Shown: piece by piece, positions 52,789 through 63,286 of the stretch
Position numbering within the stretch: the first letter of the stretch is position 1
Layout: each line of letters starts with the position of its first letter
Assembly: GCA_900468535.1 (NCBI GenBank)
Contig: UBTY01000040.1
Location: forward strand, 49,195-113,194
Direction: 5' to 3'
DNA from: Hyphomicrobiales bacterium
GTDB lineage: Bacteria; Pseudomonadota; Alphaproteobacteria; Rhizobiales; Rhizobiaceae
DNA: 64,000 nucleotides
Notes under the pieces: generated by a model
Seen by the model: only the letters and a program-made list of their open reading frames with translations
Told to the model about the DNA's origin: nothing
Databases searched by the model: none
Translations under genes and position numbers: made by a program

Positions 52789-53820
52789 ATGGATTATCGC
52801 AAGCTTGGCCATAGCGGCGCAGTCGTGACCGCATACTGCCTCGGCACAATGACGTTCGGCGCCGAGGCCGACGAAGCCGCATCGCATAAACTGCTCGACG
52901 ACTATTTCGCCTGGGGCGGAAACTTCATCGACACGGCGGACGTCTATAGCGCCGGCAAGTCGGAAGAGATCATCGGGCGGTGGCTGAAGACGCATCCGAC
53001 CGAAGCAAAGCAGGCAGTCATCGCGACCAAGGGTCGGTTCCCGATGGGTCCCGGCCCGAACGACATTGGCCTTTCCCGCCGCCACCTGAACCAGGCGCTG
53101 GACGCCTCGCTGGTAAGGCTCGGCATCGAGCATATCGATCTCTACCAGATGCATGCCTGGGACGCACTGACCCCGATCGAGGAGACGCTGCGCTTTCTCG
53201 ATGACGCCGTCTCAGCCGGCAAGATCGGCTATTACGGCTTCTCCAACTACGTCGGATGGCAGATTGCCAAAGCCAACGAAATCGCCAAGGCGCGTGGCTA
53301 TACCAGGCCGGTGACGCTGCAACCCCAATATAACTTGCTGGTGCGCGACATTGAGTTTGAGATCGTCGCCGCATGCCAGGATGCCGGCATGGGCCTGCTG
53401 CCATGGTCGCCGCTCGGCGGCGGCTGGCTGACGGGCAAGTATCGTCGCGACCAGGCGCCGACGGGTGCCACCCGCCTCGGGGAAAACCCGAACCGCGGAA
53501 TGGAATCCTATGCCCAGCGCAACGCGCAAGAACGGACATGGGCGATCATCGAGACGGTGGAAGCGATTGCCAGGGCTCGTGGTGTCAGCATGGCACAGGT
53601 GGCCCTTGCCTGGACGGCGGCGCGACCGGCCGTGACATCAGTCATTCTCGGAGCGCGGACGAGCGAGCAACTCGCCGACAACCTCGCTGCGGCAAAGCTG
53701 TCGCTTTCGCAAGAGGAAATGACGAAGCTCAGCGACGTGAGCCAGCCGCATGTTGCCGATTACCCCTACGGGACAGGCGGCACCAACCAGCGCCACCGCA
53801 AGATCGAAGGTGGGCGATAG
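52789..53820 (+). CDS. Aldo/keto reductase
   Basis: A 343-residue (beta/alpha)8 NADPH-dependent oxidoreductase. The catalytic tetrad is visible: Asp and Tyr in DTADVYSAGKSE, Lys in IATKGRF, His in YQMHAWD. C-terminal NADP-binding elements include LGARTSEQLADNLAA. It resembles the YajO/Tas-like (AKR11/12) group acting on sugar or aliphatic carbonyls. GAGGAGG is about seven bases upstream of the ATG. It follows the exporter by 47 bases, so co-transcription is possible. The substrate is unknown. Confidence 0.88.
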   Translation: MDYRKLGHSGAVVTAYCLGTMTFGAEADEAASHKLLDDYFAWGGNFIDTADVYSAGKSEEIIGRWLKTHPTEAKQAVIATKGRFPMGPGPNDIGLSRRHLNQALDASLVRLGIEHIDLYQMHAWDALTPIEETLRFLDDAVSAGKIGYYGFSNYVGWQIAKANEIAKARGYTRPVTLQPQYNLLVRDIEFEIVAACQDAGMGLLPWSPLGGGWLTGKYRRDQAPTGATRLGENPNRGMESYAQRNAQERTWAIIETVEAIARARGVSMAQVALAWTAARPAVTSVILGARTSEQLADNLAAAKLSLSQEEMTKLSDVSQPHVADYPYGTGGTNQRHRKIEGGR

Positions 53821-53822
53821 GA

Positions 53823-53867
53823 ACGGATCTGCCTGCACGCTGACCAGGCTCTGCGTGCAGGATCCGT
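53823..53867. terminator. Imperfect hairpin between convergent genes
   Basis: ACGGATC..CTGCACGC pairs with GCGTGCAGGATCCGT around a 12-base loop, with a bulge. It sits between the converging aldo/keto reductase and glycoside-hydrolase-like genes. Confidence 0.65.
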
Positions 53868-53876
53868 CTGGCCCGA

Positions 53877-55418
53877 TCAGATCTCCATATGCAGCGCCTT
53901 CTGCGCGGCATCCCATTTGGGGGTGGAGCCGCCTTCGTACTCCAGCAACCCCCAGCTTCCCCACTTGCCCGGCTCGCTCATCGACGTGAAGAGAGTGTAG
54001 AGGTCGCCGCCTGCTGCCCACCAATTCTTCAGATGACGCAGGTACAAGTCCCCCATGCGGGGATCACGGTTGGCCGCAATGAAGAGTTTGGTGAGCGCGT
54101 CGTTGTTTTCCGTGCCGCCGTGGCCAACGAGATGCTGACCGCCTTCATAGGCATAGAGTTTCACACCGTATTTCGCGGCGATGGCGACCTGCTTCCCGAT
54201 GGTTTCTCGGTTCAGACCCTCGACCTCCTGCACAAGCGCGTCGAAAACACGGTCGAGCGACCAGGTCGCGACGTCGTTCGCGCGTTCCGGATCCCCCAGC
54301 GAATTGCCGAAATAGGGAGCGATCGCCAGCACGTCGGCATGCTCTTTCACACCGTCGTAGGACAGGATCACCTCGCTCGTCCACTCGTTGGCGGACTGTG
54401 CACCATAGACGCCAATCACACGCTTCTTGTCCGCCCCGAAGACATCCTCCCATATGGCGATGATCTCGGTTGCCCGCTTTGCGTAGAACATCATCGCCCC
54501 TTGGAATTCATCGTTCGACAAGCCAAGGGCTTTACCTTGCGAAGCGGCATAGTCGTACTGGCCAAAGAACGTGTTCCATACCTCGTTGGAGTATTCGACG
54601 TTGACGTTGAGATCCGGAGACAGATCCTTCCGGACCTGGGTCGCGAACTGCCTGACGTAATCATCATCCGCCTGATGGGGCATGTTGAACCAGGGTTCCG
54701 CTTTGACCGTGTTACAAAGGTCAATCATGTATTCCAGGGGAACACCGACATCCGAATTACCGAAACGGCCGTATTTCGGCCTGTCGTTCCACTGCTTTAC
54801 GACGGAGCCGTTGGTCGACATCCAGTCCATGAACCGTATCGCCGACATGTCCCGCGCACGATCGAGGAACGGTTGACGAAACGCGCTCGTTGGCATCGCT
54901 CCGCGCTCGTAAAGGCGGATATTGCGGATCGGATCGTCAGGATCGGTTTCCACGATCCTCGCGACAAACGCCTCGTTCTTGCGCATGTTGCGGACATCGT
55001 CGCGGCCGGGAAAACGCCGTTCCAACTCGGCGCCATTGGTATAGCCGATCTTTCCCTTGCCATCATAATAGAGTGAAAGCTGAACCGGCAGGTTCTTCCG
55101 GTAAGGCGTGAAGATGAGAAAGCTCTCCAGATACGCCTGTGCCGGTATTTCTTTCGGATAGCCGTCGTCGGTCATCGGCGGCAACGGCGTGTCCCAGGTG
55201 AAGGGCATCTGGCCGAGCTGCACTCTCCATCTCGACGCGTTTTCTGCGAGGTTCGAGAAAACTTGCTCGTTCGACCAGTAGGAGGCACCAGCCAGGTTCA
55301 GGCCAAGCCTGCCATTTTTTCCTGAGGGCGCCGCGGCGAGCATTCTCGAAGGAAACTGACTGACGACCGGCGCCAAGGCGGCAGCCGAGAGGATTTGCAG
55401 AACATCGCGACGCTTCAC
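53877..55418 (-). CDS. Tat-exported glycoside-hydrolase-like protein
   Basis: A 513-residue protein with a twin-arginine-type leader (MKRRDVLQILSAAALAP). The body resembles a (beta/alpha)8 clan A-type glycosidase: NVEYSNEVWN (N278-E279) suits an acid/base Glu, and LYAYEGGQH (E425) suits a nucleophile. Proteins with the SNEVWN motif are often annotated as cellulose-binding, without assay. No carbohydrate-binding module is evident. It probably acts in the periplasm or outside the cell on an unknown glycan. It is alone, transcribed leftward. Confidence 0.65.
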   Translation of the reverse strand: MKRRDVLQILSAAALAPVVSQFPSRMLAAAPSGKNGRLGLNLAGASYWSNEQVFSNLAENASRWRVQLGQMPFTWDTPLPPMTDDGYPKEIPAQAYLESFLIFTPYRKNLPVQLSLYYDGKGKIGYTNGAELERRFPGRDDVRNMRKNEAFVARIVETDPDDPIRNIRLYERGAMPTSAFRQPFLDRARDMSAIRFMDWMSTNGSVVKQWNDRPKYGRFGNSDVGVPLEYMIDLCNTVKAEPWFNMPHQADDDYVRQFATQVRKDLSPDLNVNVEYSNEVWNTFFGQYDYAASQGKALGLSNDEFQGAMMFYAKRATEIIAIWEDVFGADKKRVIGVYGAQSANEWTSEVILSYDGVKEHADVLAIAPYFGNSLGDPERANDVATWSLDRVFDALVQEVEGLNRETIGKQVAIAAKYGVKLYAYEGGQHLVGHGGTENNDALTKLFIAANRDPRMGDLYLRHLKNWWAAGGDLYTLFTSMSEPGKWGSWGLLEYEGGSTPKWDAAQKALHMEI

Positions 55419-55598
55419 AGCACTATCCTTCCATACTCACAATCCGCGCCCTCGGATTTCAACTCGAAAGGCGCGCCCAGTATCGGAATTCAACGGAAGA
55501 CTGTCTCGAATGGCAAGACCGACAAAATACGAGATGCCGTTGTGTGCGGTCATCCTTTAGGGGAAGTCATTTCGCGCGCAGACGCCGTGCGGAAGTCA

Positions 55599-55631
55599 AA
55601 GCGCGGATTGCCAGAAAGCCAATCCGCGCTT
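55599..55631 (-). terminator. Terminator of the LacI-controlled sugar operon
   Basis: A perfect 12-base stem (AAGCGCGGATTG with CAATCCGCGCTT) around a nine-base loop, 14 bases after the ATPase stop on the minus strand. The downstream T-run is short. Confidence 0.75.
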
Positions 55632-55644
55632 CCAAAAATCACCG

Positions 55645-56711
<1,067 letters not shown>

Positions 56712-56715
<4 letters not shown>

Positions 56716-57539
56716 TTGAGGGCTCCAGAGGTGAGGCCGGATACGATGCGGCGCTGCAAGAGAACGAAGATGGCAAGGATCGGTGTCACATACATCGTGG
56801 CGTAGGCCATGATGTTATTCCACTCGTTGGTGTTCGGTCCCATGAAGGAATTGAGACCAACGCTGGCCGGCTGAAGGTCGACGGCCTGGATCATAGACTT
56901 GGAGTAGACGAACTCACCGAAGGCCTGCATGAAAATCAGGATGGCGCTGACAAGAATGCCGTTGCGGGCAAGTGGCAGCACGATGCTGAAGAAGGCGCCG
57001 ACTCGGCTATTGCCGTCAACAAGCGCGGCTTCCTCGAGTTCCATCGGCACCGCCATGAAGGTGGCGCGAACGAGGACGACGAAGAAGGGCATGCTCTTGG
57101 CGGCGATCGCAATGATGACGGCAAGGCGCGGGTAGTCGAGCATGCCGAATTGCGAGAAGCCGACGAAGATCGGGGTCACCATCAGCGATGCCGGCAGAAC
57201 CTGCAGCATCAGGATCATGAAGAGACCGATATCGACCCAGACGTTGCGGTAGCGCGCCAGCACATAGGCGCAGCCGACACCGAGAACGGTGATCAGCGTG
57301 ACGGCACCAACAGCTATGACCAGCGAATTCCAGAGATAGCGGCCCATGCCGCGGCTCTCCCAGACATAGCCGAAAGTGCCCCATTGCGGATCTGCCGGCC
57401 AGAAGCTCGGCGGTGTCGCGAACATTTCGGATCCGCCCTTTAGGGCCGTGATGTACATCCAGTAGAGCGGGAAGAGATAGATCGCCGCCATGACGATGGC
57501 GATCACAAGCATGAGACGGTTGCGTGTCGTTTCGGTCAT
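56712..57539 (-). CDS. CUT1-type sugar ABC permease (MalG-like)
   Basis: A 275-residue permease with six TM helices and the EAA loop ELEEAALVDGNSRVGAFFSIVLPLARNGI (in parts), which contacts the ATPase. The ATG at 57539 overlaps the stop of the other permease, which suggests coupled translation. Substrate by context only: a sugar or polyol. Confidence 0.92.
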
Positions 57540-58438
57540 CCGCGCACCTCATGGCGTGTGGAGCGGACGTAGACGACAGAGGCGAACATGACAAAGATGA
57601 TCATGATGACGGAGATGGTCGCGCCCTTCGCGAAATCATACTGACGGAAGGACAGGTCCCACGCCCAGTACTGCGTGACGTTGGATGAATTGTTCGGACC
57701 GCCCGAGGTGATCGCGGCGAAAAGATCGAACTGCTGCAGCGTAAAGATCAGGCCGAGGGCGACGATCGCGCCGATGGTGGAGCGCATCATCGGCAGCGTG
57801 ATCGTCCAGAAGCGTTGCCAGGCATTGGCACCATCGAGCTCGGCTGCTTCGTAGAGATCACCCGGGATGCCCGACAGGCCGACCGATAGCAGGATCATGT
57901 TGAAAGCCGTGCCCAGCCAAACGTTGGCGATGATGACGGCATAGAGCGAGAAGTGCGGATCGGAGCGCCAGAAGATGTTGCCGCTGATGATGCCGCTTTC
58001 CTTCAGGATGAAGTTGAGGACACCGAAATCGCCCGAGAGGATCCAGTTCCAGATTGCGCCCACGACGAGGCCGGGCATCACCCAGGAAACAAGGAACAGC
58101 CCGCGCAGCCAAGAGGCGCCGGGGAAATTGACCCAGAAGAACAACGCCAGACCGAACCCGACGAGAAACTGGCCGGCGATGGAGCCGACGACGAAGATCA
58201 CCGTATTGCCGAGGATTGGCCAGGTTTCCGGTTGCGCGAAGAGATCCTTGTAGTTTTTGAGACCGACGAAGGGACGCGCGAAGGTTCCAAGGCTGAACAT
58301 GTCAACCTCCTGGAAACTCATCACCACATTGTAGATGAGCGGCAGCCCGGCCATCAGGAACAGGAACGTCAATGGGAAGGCAACGAGCGTGATGTCGAAG
58401 CCGCGGCCGTCCCTGACGCTTGAAAGGAACCGTTTCAT
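57536..58438 (-). CDS. CUT1-type sugar ABC permease (MalF-like)
   Basis: A 300-residue permease with six TM helices; the EAA-type loop is GDLYEAAELDGANAWQRFWTITLPMM (in parts). ATG 58438 follows GGAGG by about six bases; a longer upstream frame to 58531 would run through the intercistronic hairpin and is unlikely. Partner of the MalG-like permease. Confidence 0.92.
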   Translation of the reverse strand: MKRFLSSVRDGRGFDITLVAFPLTFLFLMAGLPLIYNVVMSFQEVDMFSLGTFARPFVGLKNYKDLFAQPETWPILGNTVIFVVGSIAGQFLVGFGLALFFWVNFPGASWLRGLFLVSWVMPGLVVGAIWNWILSGDFGVLNFILKESGIISGNIFWRSDPHFSLYAVIIANVWLGTAFNMILLSVGLSGIPGDLYEAAELDGANAWQRFWTITLPMMRSTIGAIVALGLIFTLQQFDLFAAITSGGPNNSSNVTQYWAWDLSFRQYDFAKGATISVIMIIFVMFASVVYVRSTRHEVRG

Positions 58439-58513
58439 CGATCCTCCAATACTCCGAACGGGGCTGCCGAGAGCTTGCGCTGCAAGACAGCCCCTGCCGG
58501 GAGGAAATGGTAG

Positions 58514-58533
58514 GGATGGCCTGAAGGCCATCC
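58514..58533 (-). terminator. Intercistronic hairpin between binding-protein and permease genes
   Basis: A perfect eight-base stem GGATGGCC/GGCCATCC with TGAA loop, 17 bases after the binding-protein stop on the minus strand. No T-run. It probably stabilises the binding-protein mRNA against decay and limits permease expression. Confidence 0.6.
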
Positions 58534-58549
58534 GGTTATGCGGAAGTGG

Positions 58550-59782
58550 TTAGCCGAGAACTGCCTTGATCTTGTCGGCAGCCTGATCGAGCGCATCCTT
58601 CGGGCTCATCTGGCCGGTCAGGGCAGCCTGGATGGCATCCTGAATTGCCTTGGAGATCTTCGGCCACTGCGGGTTCGGGCCGCGCGGCTTGGCGTACTTC
58701 AGCTGTTCGATGAAGACCTTCAGGGCCTCATCCTTGAGCTTCTCGCCGGTTGCCGGGATGGTGATGTCGGAACGGGCCGGAAGCTGGCCGTAGTTCTTGA
58801 ACATCTTGTCGTCCTGCGAAGCGAAGAACTCGAGCGCCTTGAAGGCTTCGGCCGGATGCTTCGTGCTGGAGAAGATCGCCCAGTTGAAGTCACCCATCGC
58901 GGAGGAACGCTCAGCGCCTTCCTTCGGAACCGGGAGCAGAGCGACGCCCCAGTCGAACTTGGCTTCCTTGCTCATGCGATCGAGTTCCCAGGGACCGGAG
59001 ATCGCCATGGCGGCATTGCCTGAGTTGAACGTACCGGTGGAATCCCACTGGCCGCGCGTCAGGGTATCCGGAGAAGCAAGCTTCTCGTCCATGATCGTCT
59101 TCCAGGTCTCGAGTGCCTTGACTGCACCTTCGGCGTTGATGTTCTGGTAGCCGCCGCCACCCATCTGGGCCCAGGGAAGGAACTGGAAGGTGCCTTCCTC
59201 GTTCGCCTTGGCGGAGAAGGCCAGACCGTAAACGTTCTTGGCCGGGTCGGTCAGCTTGCGCGCATCCTCGACGAGCTCGTCCCAGGTCTGCGGCGGCTTG
59301 TTCGGATCAAGCCCCTTCGCCTTGAACATGTCCTTGTTGTAGTAGAGCGCGATCGTGTTGGTCGCCTTCGGAATACCGAAGTACTTGCCATCCCATTCGA
59401 CCGACTTCAGCGGACCGGGGAAATAGTTTTCCGGTTTGATGACCGAGGAGCCCTTGATCATGTCGGTGATGTCGAGGAAGGCGCCGCGCGAGGCGAACAT
59501 CGCGTGCTCTGGATTGTCGACGGCAATGATGTCAGGCGCCTGGCCGGTGGCATAGGCGCGCATGGCTTCGGTAACGACGTCATCGAACTGGATCAGACGA
59601 TATTCGATCTTGATGCCATTGTTCTGGGCGTTGAATTCCTTGACCAGGTTCGGCGCCGGCTGGATGTCCTTGTCCAGCGACCAGAGGGTCAAGGTGACGT
59701 CTTCAGCCTTGGCAGCCAGGCCGAAGAGAGAAACGCCTGCCAGCGCCAAAGCGCCGACCATTGCAAACTTGCGGATACCCAT
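58550..59782 (-). CDS. CUT1-type sugar-binding protein (SBP family 1)
   Basis: A 410-residue extracellular solute-binding protein with a Sec signal (MGIRKFAMVGALALAGVSLFGLAAKA) and mature start EDVTLTLWSLD. The SBP_bac_1 patterns AYATGQAPDIIAVD and AMAISGPWELD are present. It binds the substrate of the importer in the periplasm. It is transcribed after the isomerase and before the permeases. The ligand is unknown; the adjoining oxidoreductase and isomerase suggest a polyol or inositol-like or keto sugar. Confidence 0.92.
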   Translation of the reverse strand: MGIRKFAMVGALALAGVSLFGLAAKAEDVTLTLWSLDKDIQPAPNLVKEFNAQNNGIKIEYRLIQFDDVVTEAMRAYATGQAPDIIAVDNPEHAMFASRGAFLDITDMIKGSSVIKPENYFPGPLKSVEWDGKYFGIPKATNTIALYYNKDMFKAKGLDPNKPPQTWDELVEDARKLTDPAKNVYGLAFSAKANEEGTFQFLPWAQMGGGGYQNINAEGAVKALETWKTIMDEKLASPDTLTRGQWDSTGTFNSGNAAMAISGPWELDRMSKEAKFDWGVALLPVPKEGAERSSAMGDFNWAIFSSTKHPAEAFKALEFFASQDDKMFKNYGQLPARSDITIPATGEKLKDEALKVFIEQLKYAKPRGPNPQWPKISKAIQDAIQAALTGQMSPKDALDQAADKIKAVLG

Positions 59783-59814
59783 AGTTCTCCTCCTTTGTGG
59801 TTATCCTGTCGGAA

Positions 59815-59837
59815 GCCGGCGATTCCTCCTCGCCGGC
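59815..59837 (-). terminator. Intercistronic hairpin between isomerase and binding-protein genes
   Basis: A perfect eight-base stem GCCGGCGA/TCGCCGGC around TTCCTCC, in the 65-base gap between the isomerase stop and the binding-protein start. It may adjust the ratio of enzyme to binding protein. Confidence 0.55.
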
Positions 59838-59847
59838 CACGATGTCA

Positions 59848-60750
59848 TCAAACCGGATCGACGACGAAGTCGCCGCCCCGGGCATGCTTGAGGTGGTTAA
59901 GCGCGTAGACCTGACCGGTCATCTCCAGCTCGTCGCGGTAAACAGGATCGTGCCAGCCTTCGATGTCGATCGAACCGGACCAGCCTGCAAGACGCAGTTC
60001 CGAAATGATGTCCGTCCAGTTGCTGTCGCCGAAGCCCGGCGTACGCATGAAGACGAACTTTTCCTTGCCGAAAATGCCGTGTTCCTTGATGACGTCCCAA
60101 CGGATCGTCGCGTCTTTGCCGTGCACGTGGAAGATCTTCTTGGCCCACTTGCGAATCTGCGGCAGCGGCTCGATCAGATAGACCATCTGGTGGCAGGGTT
60201 CCCACTCGAGACCAATGTGGTCATCAGGCGTTTCGTTGAAGATCAGTTCCCAGGCATCGGGGTTGTGCGCGATGTTCCAGTCGCCGGTCGCCCAGTTGCC
60301 ATCCATGGCGCAGTTTTCGAAGGCGATCTTGACGCCCTTGTCGGCAGCACGCTTTGCAAGCTCGCTCCAGATTTCCTGGTAACGCGGCAGGCTGTCCGTC
60401 AACGGCTTGTTACGGACGCGGCCGGTAAAGCCGGCGATGCAGGTGGCGCCGAAATGATGTGCGTTGTCGATGCAATCTTTCCAGCCCTGCAGCGTCTGCA
60501 GGTCGATATCGGTGGTCTCAAGCGGATTGCCGAACATGCCGAGCGTCGAGATGGTGATATCGCGCTCACCGATGGCATCGACGCAGCGCTTGCCGAGTTC
60601 GGCCAGATCCTGGCCATTCGTCGTCTGCCAGAAGAAGGGCTCAAAGCTCTCAAAACCCATGTCTGCAATCTGACCGATGCGCTTGTCGGCGCCGCCCTTG
60701 GAGGCGCTGACCATGGTACCTACACGAATAGACTTGGCGGGGTTGCTCAC
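59848..60750 (-). CDS. Sugar phosphate isomerase/epimerase-family TIM-barrel protein
   Basis: A 300-residue xylose-isomerase-like barrel (AP_endonuc_2). The likely metal ligands are spaced as in the family: FENCAM (Glu), GLEWEPCH (Glu/Asp position), FHVHGKDA (His) and SIDIEGWHDP (Glu). It probably interconverts keto sugars or cyclitol derivatives. It follows the oxidoreductase by 11 bases and precedes the transporter genes, so it likely acts on the imported sugar after oxidation. Confidence 0.87.
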   Translation of the reverse strand: MSNPAKSIRVGTMVSASKGGADKRIGQIADMGFESFEPFFWQTTNGQDLAELGKRCVDAIGERDITISTLGMFGNPLETTDIDLQTLQGWKDCIDNAHHFGATCIAGFTGRVRNKPLTDSLPRYQEIWSELAKRAADKGVKIAFENCAMDGNWATGDWNIAHNPDAWELIFNETPDDHIGLEWEPCHQMVYLIEPLPQIRKWAKKIFHVHGKDATIRWDVIKEHGIFGKEKFVFMRTPGFGDSNWTDIISELRLAGWSGSIDIEGWHDPVYRDELEMTGQVYALNHLKHARGGDFVVDPV

Positions 60751-60761
60751 AATGTCTTTCC

Positions 60762-61796
60762 TTATGCTGAAATTTCGATGCGCTTGCCGGTCTTGGCGCT
60801 TTCGATCGCACCGAAGACCATGGCGAGGCTTCTGATATTGTCCGAGCTGGCGGTCTCGGGCCGCTTGCCCGTCTTGATCGCCTCGACGAAGCTTGCGATG
60901 ACGCTGGCGTGGCCGTGCGTCTCTTCTTCATGCGCGGGCTCGGGAACGTTTACGGGCGCAAAGCCGTGAAGAAGTCCCGGCTCAGTGCCGGCGACGGCCG
61001 CATTGAAGATATCGCCGCCGTCCCAGGTCAACATTCCCTTGGAACCGACGAGGCGCCATTCGCTTTCCCAGCTGGTGCGCTCGCCTTCGGCACACCAGGA
61101 GCCGCGGTAGGTGAAGACCACGTCGTCGGAAAATTCGAAGGTCGCATTGGCGGAGGCGCCATGCTTGTACCAGGAACCGGCCGGATTACGTTCGACGCAA
61201 TAGACGGCGAGCGGCTTCTTGTCTGCCACATAGCGGGCGGCGTCGAAGGTATGGATCGCCATATCGAGCAACAGAACGTTGTCCATCTCCTCGCGGAAAC
61301 CGCCGAAATGCGGACCCAGGAAGAAGTCGCAATGGATGGCAGTCAGATCGCCGATTGCTCCGCTCTCGACGAAGCGACGCATACGGCGCACGCCCGAGAT
61401 GAAGCGACGATTCTGAATGATGGCGTGGATCTTGCCGGTTTCGGCGGCGAGATCGATCAGAGCGGCACCTTCGGCAAGCGACGTCGCCATCGGCTTTTCG
61501 CTGAGAACATGGCAGCCCGCCTTCATCGCCGTGGAGACGACGTTGAAACGTGCCGTCGGAATGACGACGTCGAATACGATGTCAGCCTTCGACTTGGCGA
61601 TAACGTCGGCAAGATCGGTGCCGATGACAGCGCCTTCAAGACCGAATTCGGCAGCGAGTGCTTCCGCCGCCGCCGGATTGACGTCGACGAGGCCCTTGAC
61701 CTCGATCACGGCCGCGAGAGCCGGGGTTTCCTTGATGGCGCGCAACCAGCCTTTCGACATAGCTCCGCACCCGCATAGAACGGCATTCAATATCAC
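60762..61796 (-). CDS. Gfo/Idh/MocA-family oxidoreductase
   Basis: A 344-residue NAD(P)-dependent dehydrogenase. The N-terminal Rossmann fold begins NAVLCGCGAMSKGWLRAI, with the family EKPMA motif (VLSEKPMATSLAEG) containing the catalytic Lys; the His region is DMAIHTFDAARY. It is the first gene of the operon and lies directly downstream of the LacI-type operators. It probably oxidises the imported sugar or polyol, with the isomerase next in line. The substrate is unknown. Confidence 0.9.
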   Translation of the reverse strand: MILNAVLCGCGAMSKGWLRAIKETPALAAVIEVKGLVDVNPAAAEALAAEFGLEGAVIGTDLADVIAKSKADIVFDVVIPTARFNVVSTAMKAGCHVLSEKPMATSLAEGAALIDLAAETGKIHAIIQNRRFISGVRRMRRFVESGAIGDLTAIHCDFFLGPHFGGFREEMDNVLLLDMAIHTFDAARYVADKKPLAVYCVERNPAGSWYKHGASANATFEFSDDVVFTYRGSWCAEGERTSWESEWRLVGSKGMLTWDGGDIFNAAVAGTEPGLLHGFAPVNVPEPAHEEETHGHASVIASFVEAIKTGKRPETASSDNIRSLAMVFGAIESAKTGKRIEISA

Positions 61797-61843
61797 GATT
61801 TCCTCCGGTGGATCGTTTCCGGTTTTCCTCCCGAAACGTATCC

Positions 61844-61887
61844 CGTAAACGTTTACGATACTAAGCGGAAACGTTTCGTGGTGTCAA
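61844..61887 (-). promoter_or_regulatory. Promoter with two LacI-type operators for the sugar operon
   Basis: On the minus strand TTGACA (61887-61882) and TAGTAT (61863-61858) are 18 bases apart. One operator, GAAACGTTTC (61868-61877), sits in the spacer. A second, the 14-base palindrome CGTAAACGTTTACG (61844-61857), follows the -10. Both have the central CG-palindrome of LacI/GalR regulators. The LacI-type gene at the right end is the obvious candidate repressor. Confidence 0.85.
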
Positions 61888-62000
61888 TAGGCCGCACTTG
61901 GAGCCAAAATGCTGCGAAAAACACCTGAAAATGCCGGGTCTTAGGGCAGGCTACGCCGCACTGCAGCATCGAAAATTTTTCGGGCGCTCCAGCTGTTTTT

Positions 62001-62025
62001 TGTGACGCTTTACGGAAGCGTCACA
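62001..62025. repeat. Perfect hairpin overlapping the glycerate-kinase-like stop codon
   Basis: TGTGACGCTT and AAGCGTCACA (ten bases each) around TACGG. On the minus strand an A-run, not a T-run, follows, so it is not a standard terminator for the kinase gene; it may still end or stabilise that transcript. Confidence 0.5.
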
Positions 62026-63274
62026 CAATCAGGATCGCACGAAAATCGTTCACGTTGGTACCCGTCGGACCGGTAACGAAGAGGTCACCCAGAGCTTCGA
62101 AGCCGGTATAGCTGTCGTTGGCGTCGAGCAGCTTTCGCGGATCGATGCCCGCCTCGCGCAAACGCCTGAGGGTGTCGCCGTCGACAAACGCGCCGGCATT
62201 GTTTTCAGAACCGTCGATCCCATCCGTATCGGCCGCCAGGACGTGAATGTTCTGCTCGCCGATCGCAAGCGCCATTGCCAGGGCAAACTCGCCATTGCGC
62301 CCACCTCGGCCTCCGCGTCCCTTCAGCGTAACGGTGGTCTCCCCGCCGGAAAGGATGACGACGGGCTTGGAAAACGGCCGGTTCCTTGTTGCCACCTCGC
62401 GCGCGATCGCGGCGTGGACAAGTGCGACGTCACGCGATTCTCCTTCGATCGAATCCGAGAGGATCACGGCTTCGATCCCGTGGGCGCGGGCAGCAGCGGC
62501 GGCAGCCTCCAGGGAGACGCCGGCGGAAGCGATGATGTGGTGTTCGTGGCGGGCAAAGATCGGGTCAGCCGGCCGCGGTGCGTCGGCGGAAGGCGATGCG
62601 AGATGATCAATTGCCGCCTGCGGCAATTTCAGTCGGTACTGCTCGACGACCGCCTGCGCCTGCTGGCGACTTGAGCCGTCCGCAACCGTCGGGCCCGATG
62701 CGACATGGGCAGGATTGTCGCCTGGTATGTCCGATACGATGAGGCTCACCACACGTGCTTTCGTCGCGGCCGCCAGTCGCCCTCCCTTGATCGTCGACAG
62801 GTGCTTGCGCACGACGTTCATGGATGCAATCGGTGCACCGGAAGCGAGCAGAAGCTCATTAAGCGTTATCTCGTCTTGCAATGTCAGGCCAGCCGGCGGC
62901 GCCGGCAGCAATGCTGAACCCCCGCCGCAGATCAGAGCGATAACGAGGTCGTCTTCGGTCAATCCCGCGACGGCCTCCATCAGCAGTCCGGAAGCAGTCA
63001 ATCCAGCCGCATCGGGGACCGGATGAGATGCCTCGATGACCCTGATATTCCTGGTTTCGCAACCATACCCGTAGCGCGTGACGACGATGCCCTCGAGTGG
63101 CGTCGGCCAGAGGCTTTCCAGCGCCCGCGCCATCTGCGCGGCTCCCTTTCCGGCTCCGACAACCACGGTGCGACCGCGCGGTGGAGCGGGAAGATGGGAC
63201 GCAATGCCCGTCAGCGGATCAGCGGCGCGCACGGCGGCCGTAAACAGTTCGGTGAGAAGCTCGCGCGGTTTCAT
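62021..63274 (-). CDS. Glycerate 2-kinase family protein (GckA/TtuD, MOFRL)
   Basis: A 417-residue protein of the DUF4147/MOFRL family. The N-terminal domain has VVVGAGKGAAQMARAL and ALICGGGSALLPAP; the C-terminal MOFRL domain has LSGGETTVTLKGRGGRGGRNGEFALA and ADTDGIDGSENNAGA. These enzymes phosphorylate D-glycerate to 2-phosphoglycerate; older entries call them hydroxypyruvate reductase. It lies 12 bases downstream of the LacI-type gene on the same strand, so the two are probably one transcript. It may take the end product of the sugar pathway into central metabolism. Confidence 0.88.
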   Translation of the reverse strand: MKPRELLTELFTAAVRAADPLTGIASHLPAPPRGRTVVVGAGKGAAQMARALESLWPTPLEGIVVTRYGYGCETRNIRVIEASHPVPDAAGLTASGLLMEAVAGLTEDDLVIALICGGGSALLPAPPAGLTLQDEITLNELLLASGAPIASMNVVRKHLSTIKGGRLAAATKARVVSLIVSDIPGDNPAHVASGPTVADGSSRQQAQAVVEQYRLKLPQAAIDHLASPSADAPRPADPIFARHEHHIIASAGVSLEAAAAAARAHGIEAVILSDSIEGESRDVALVHAAIAREVATRNRPFSKPVVILSGGETTVTLKGRGGRGGRNGEFALAMALAIGEQNIHVLAADTDGIDGSENNAGAFVDGDTLRRLREAGIDPRKLLDANDSYTGFEALGDLFVTGPTGTNVNDFRAILIV

Positions 63275-63286
63275 GCTATCTGCCAG

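Noticed and set aside
62001..62025. Hairpin considered as a CRP site (TGTGA...TCACA) or a rho-independent terminator
   Set aside because: The half-site spacing is 15 bases, not the 6 of CRP, and an A-run rather than a T-run follows on the minus strand. Kept only as an inverted repeat.
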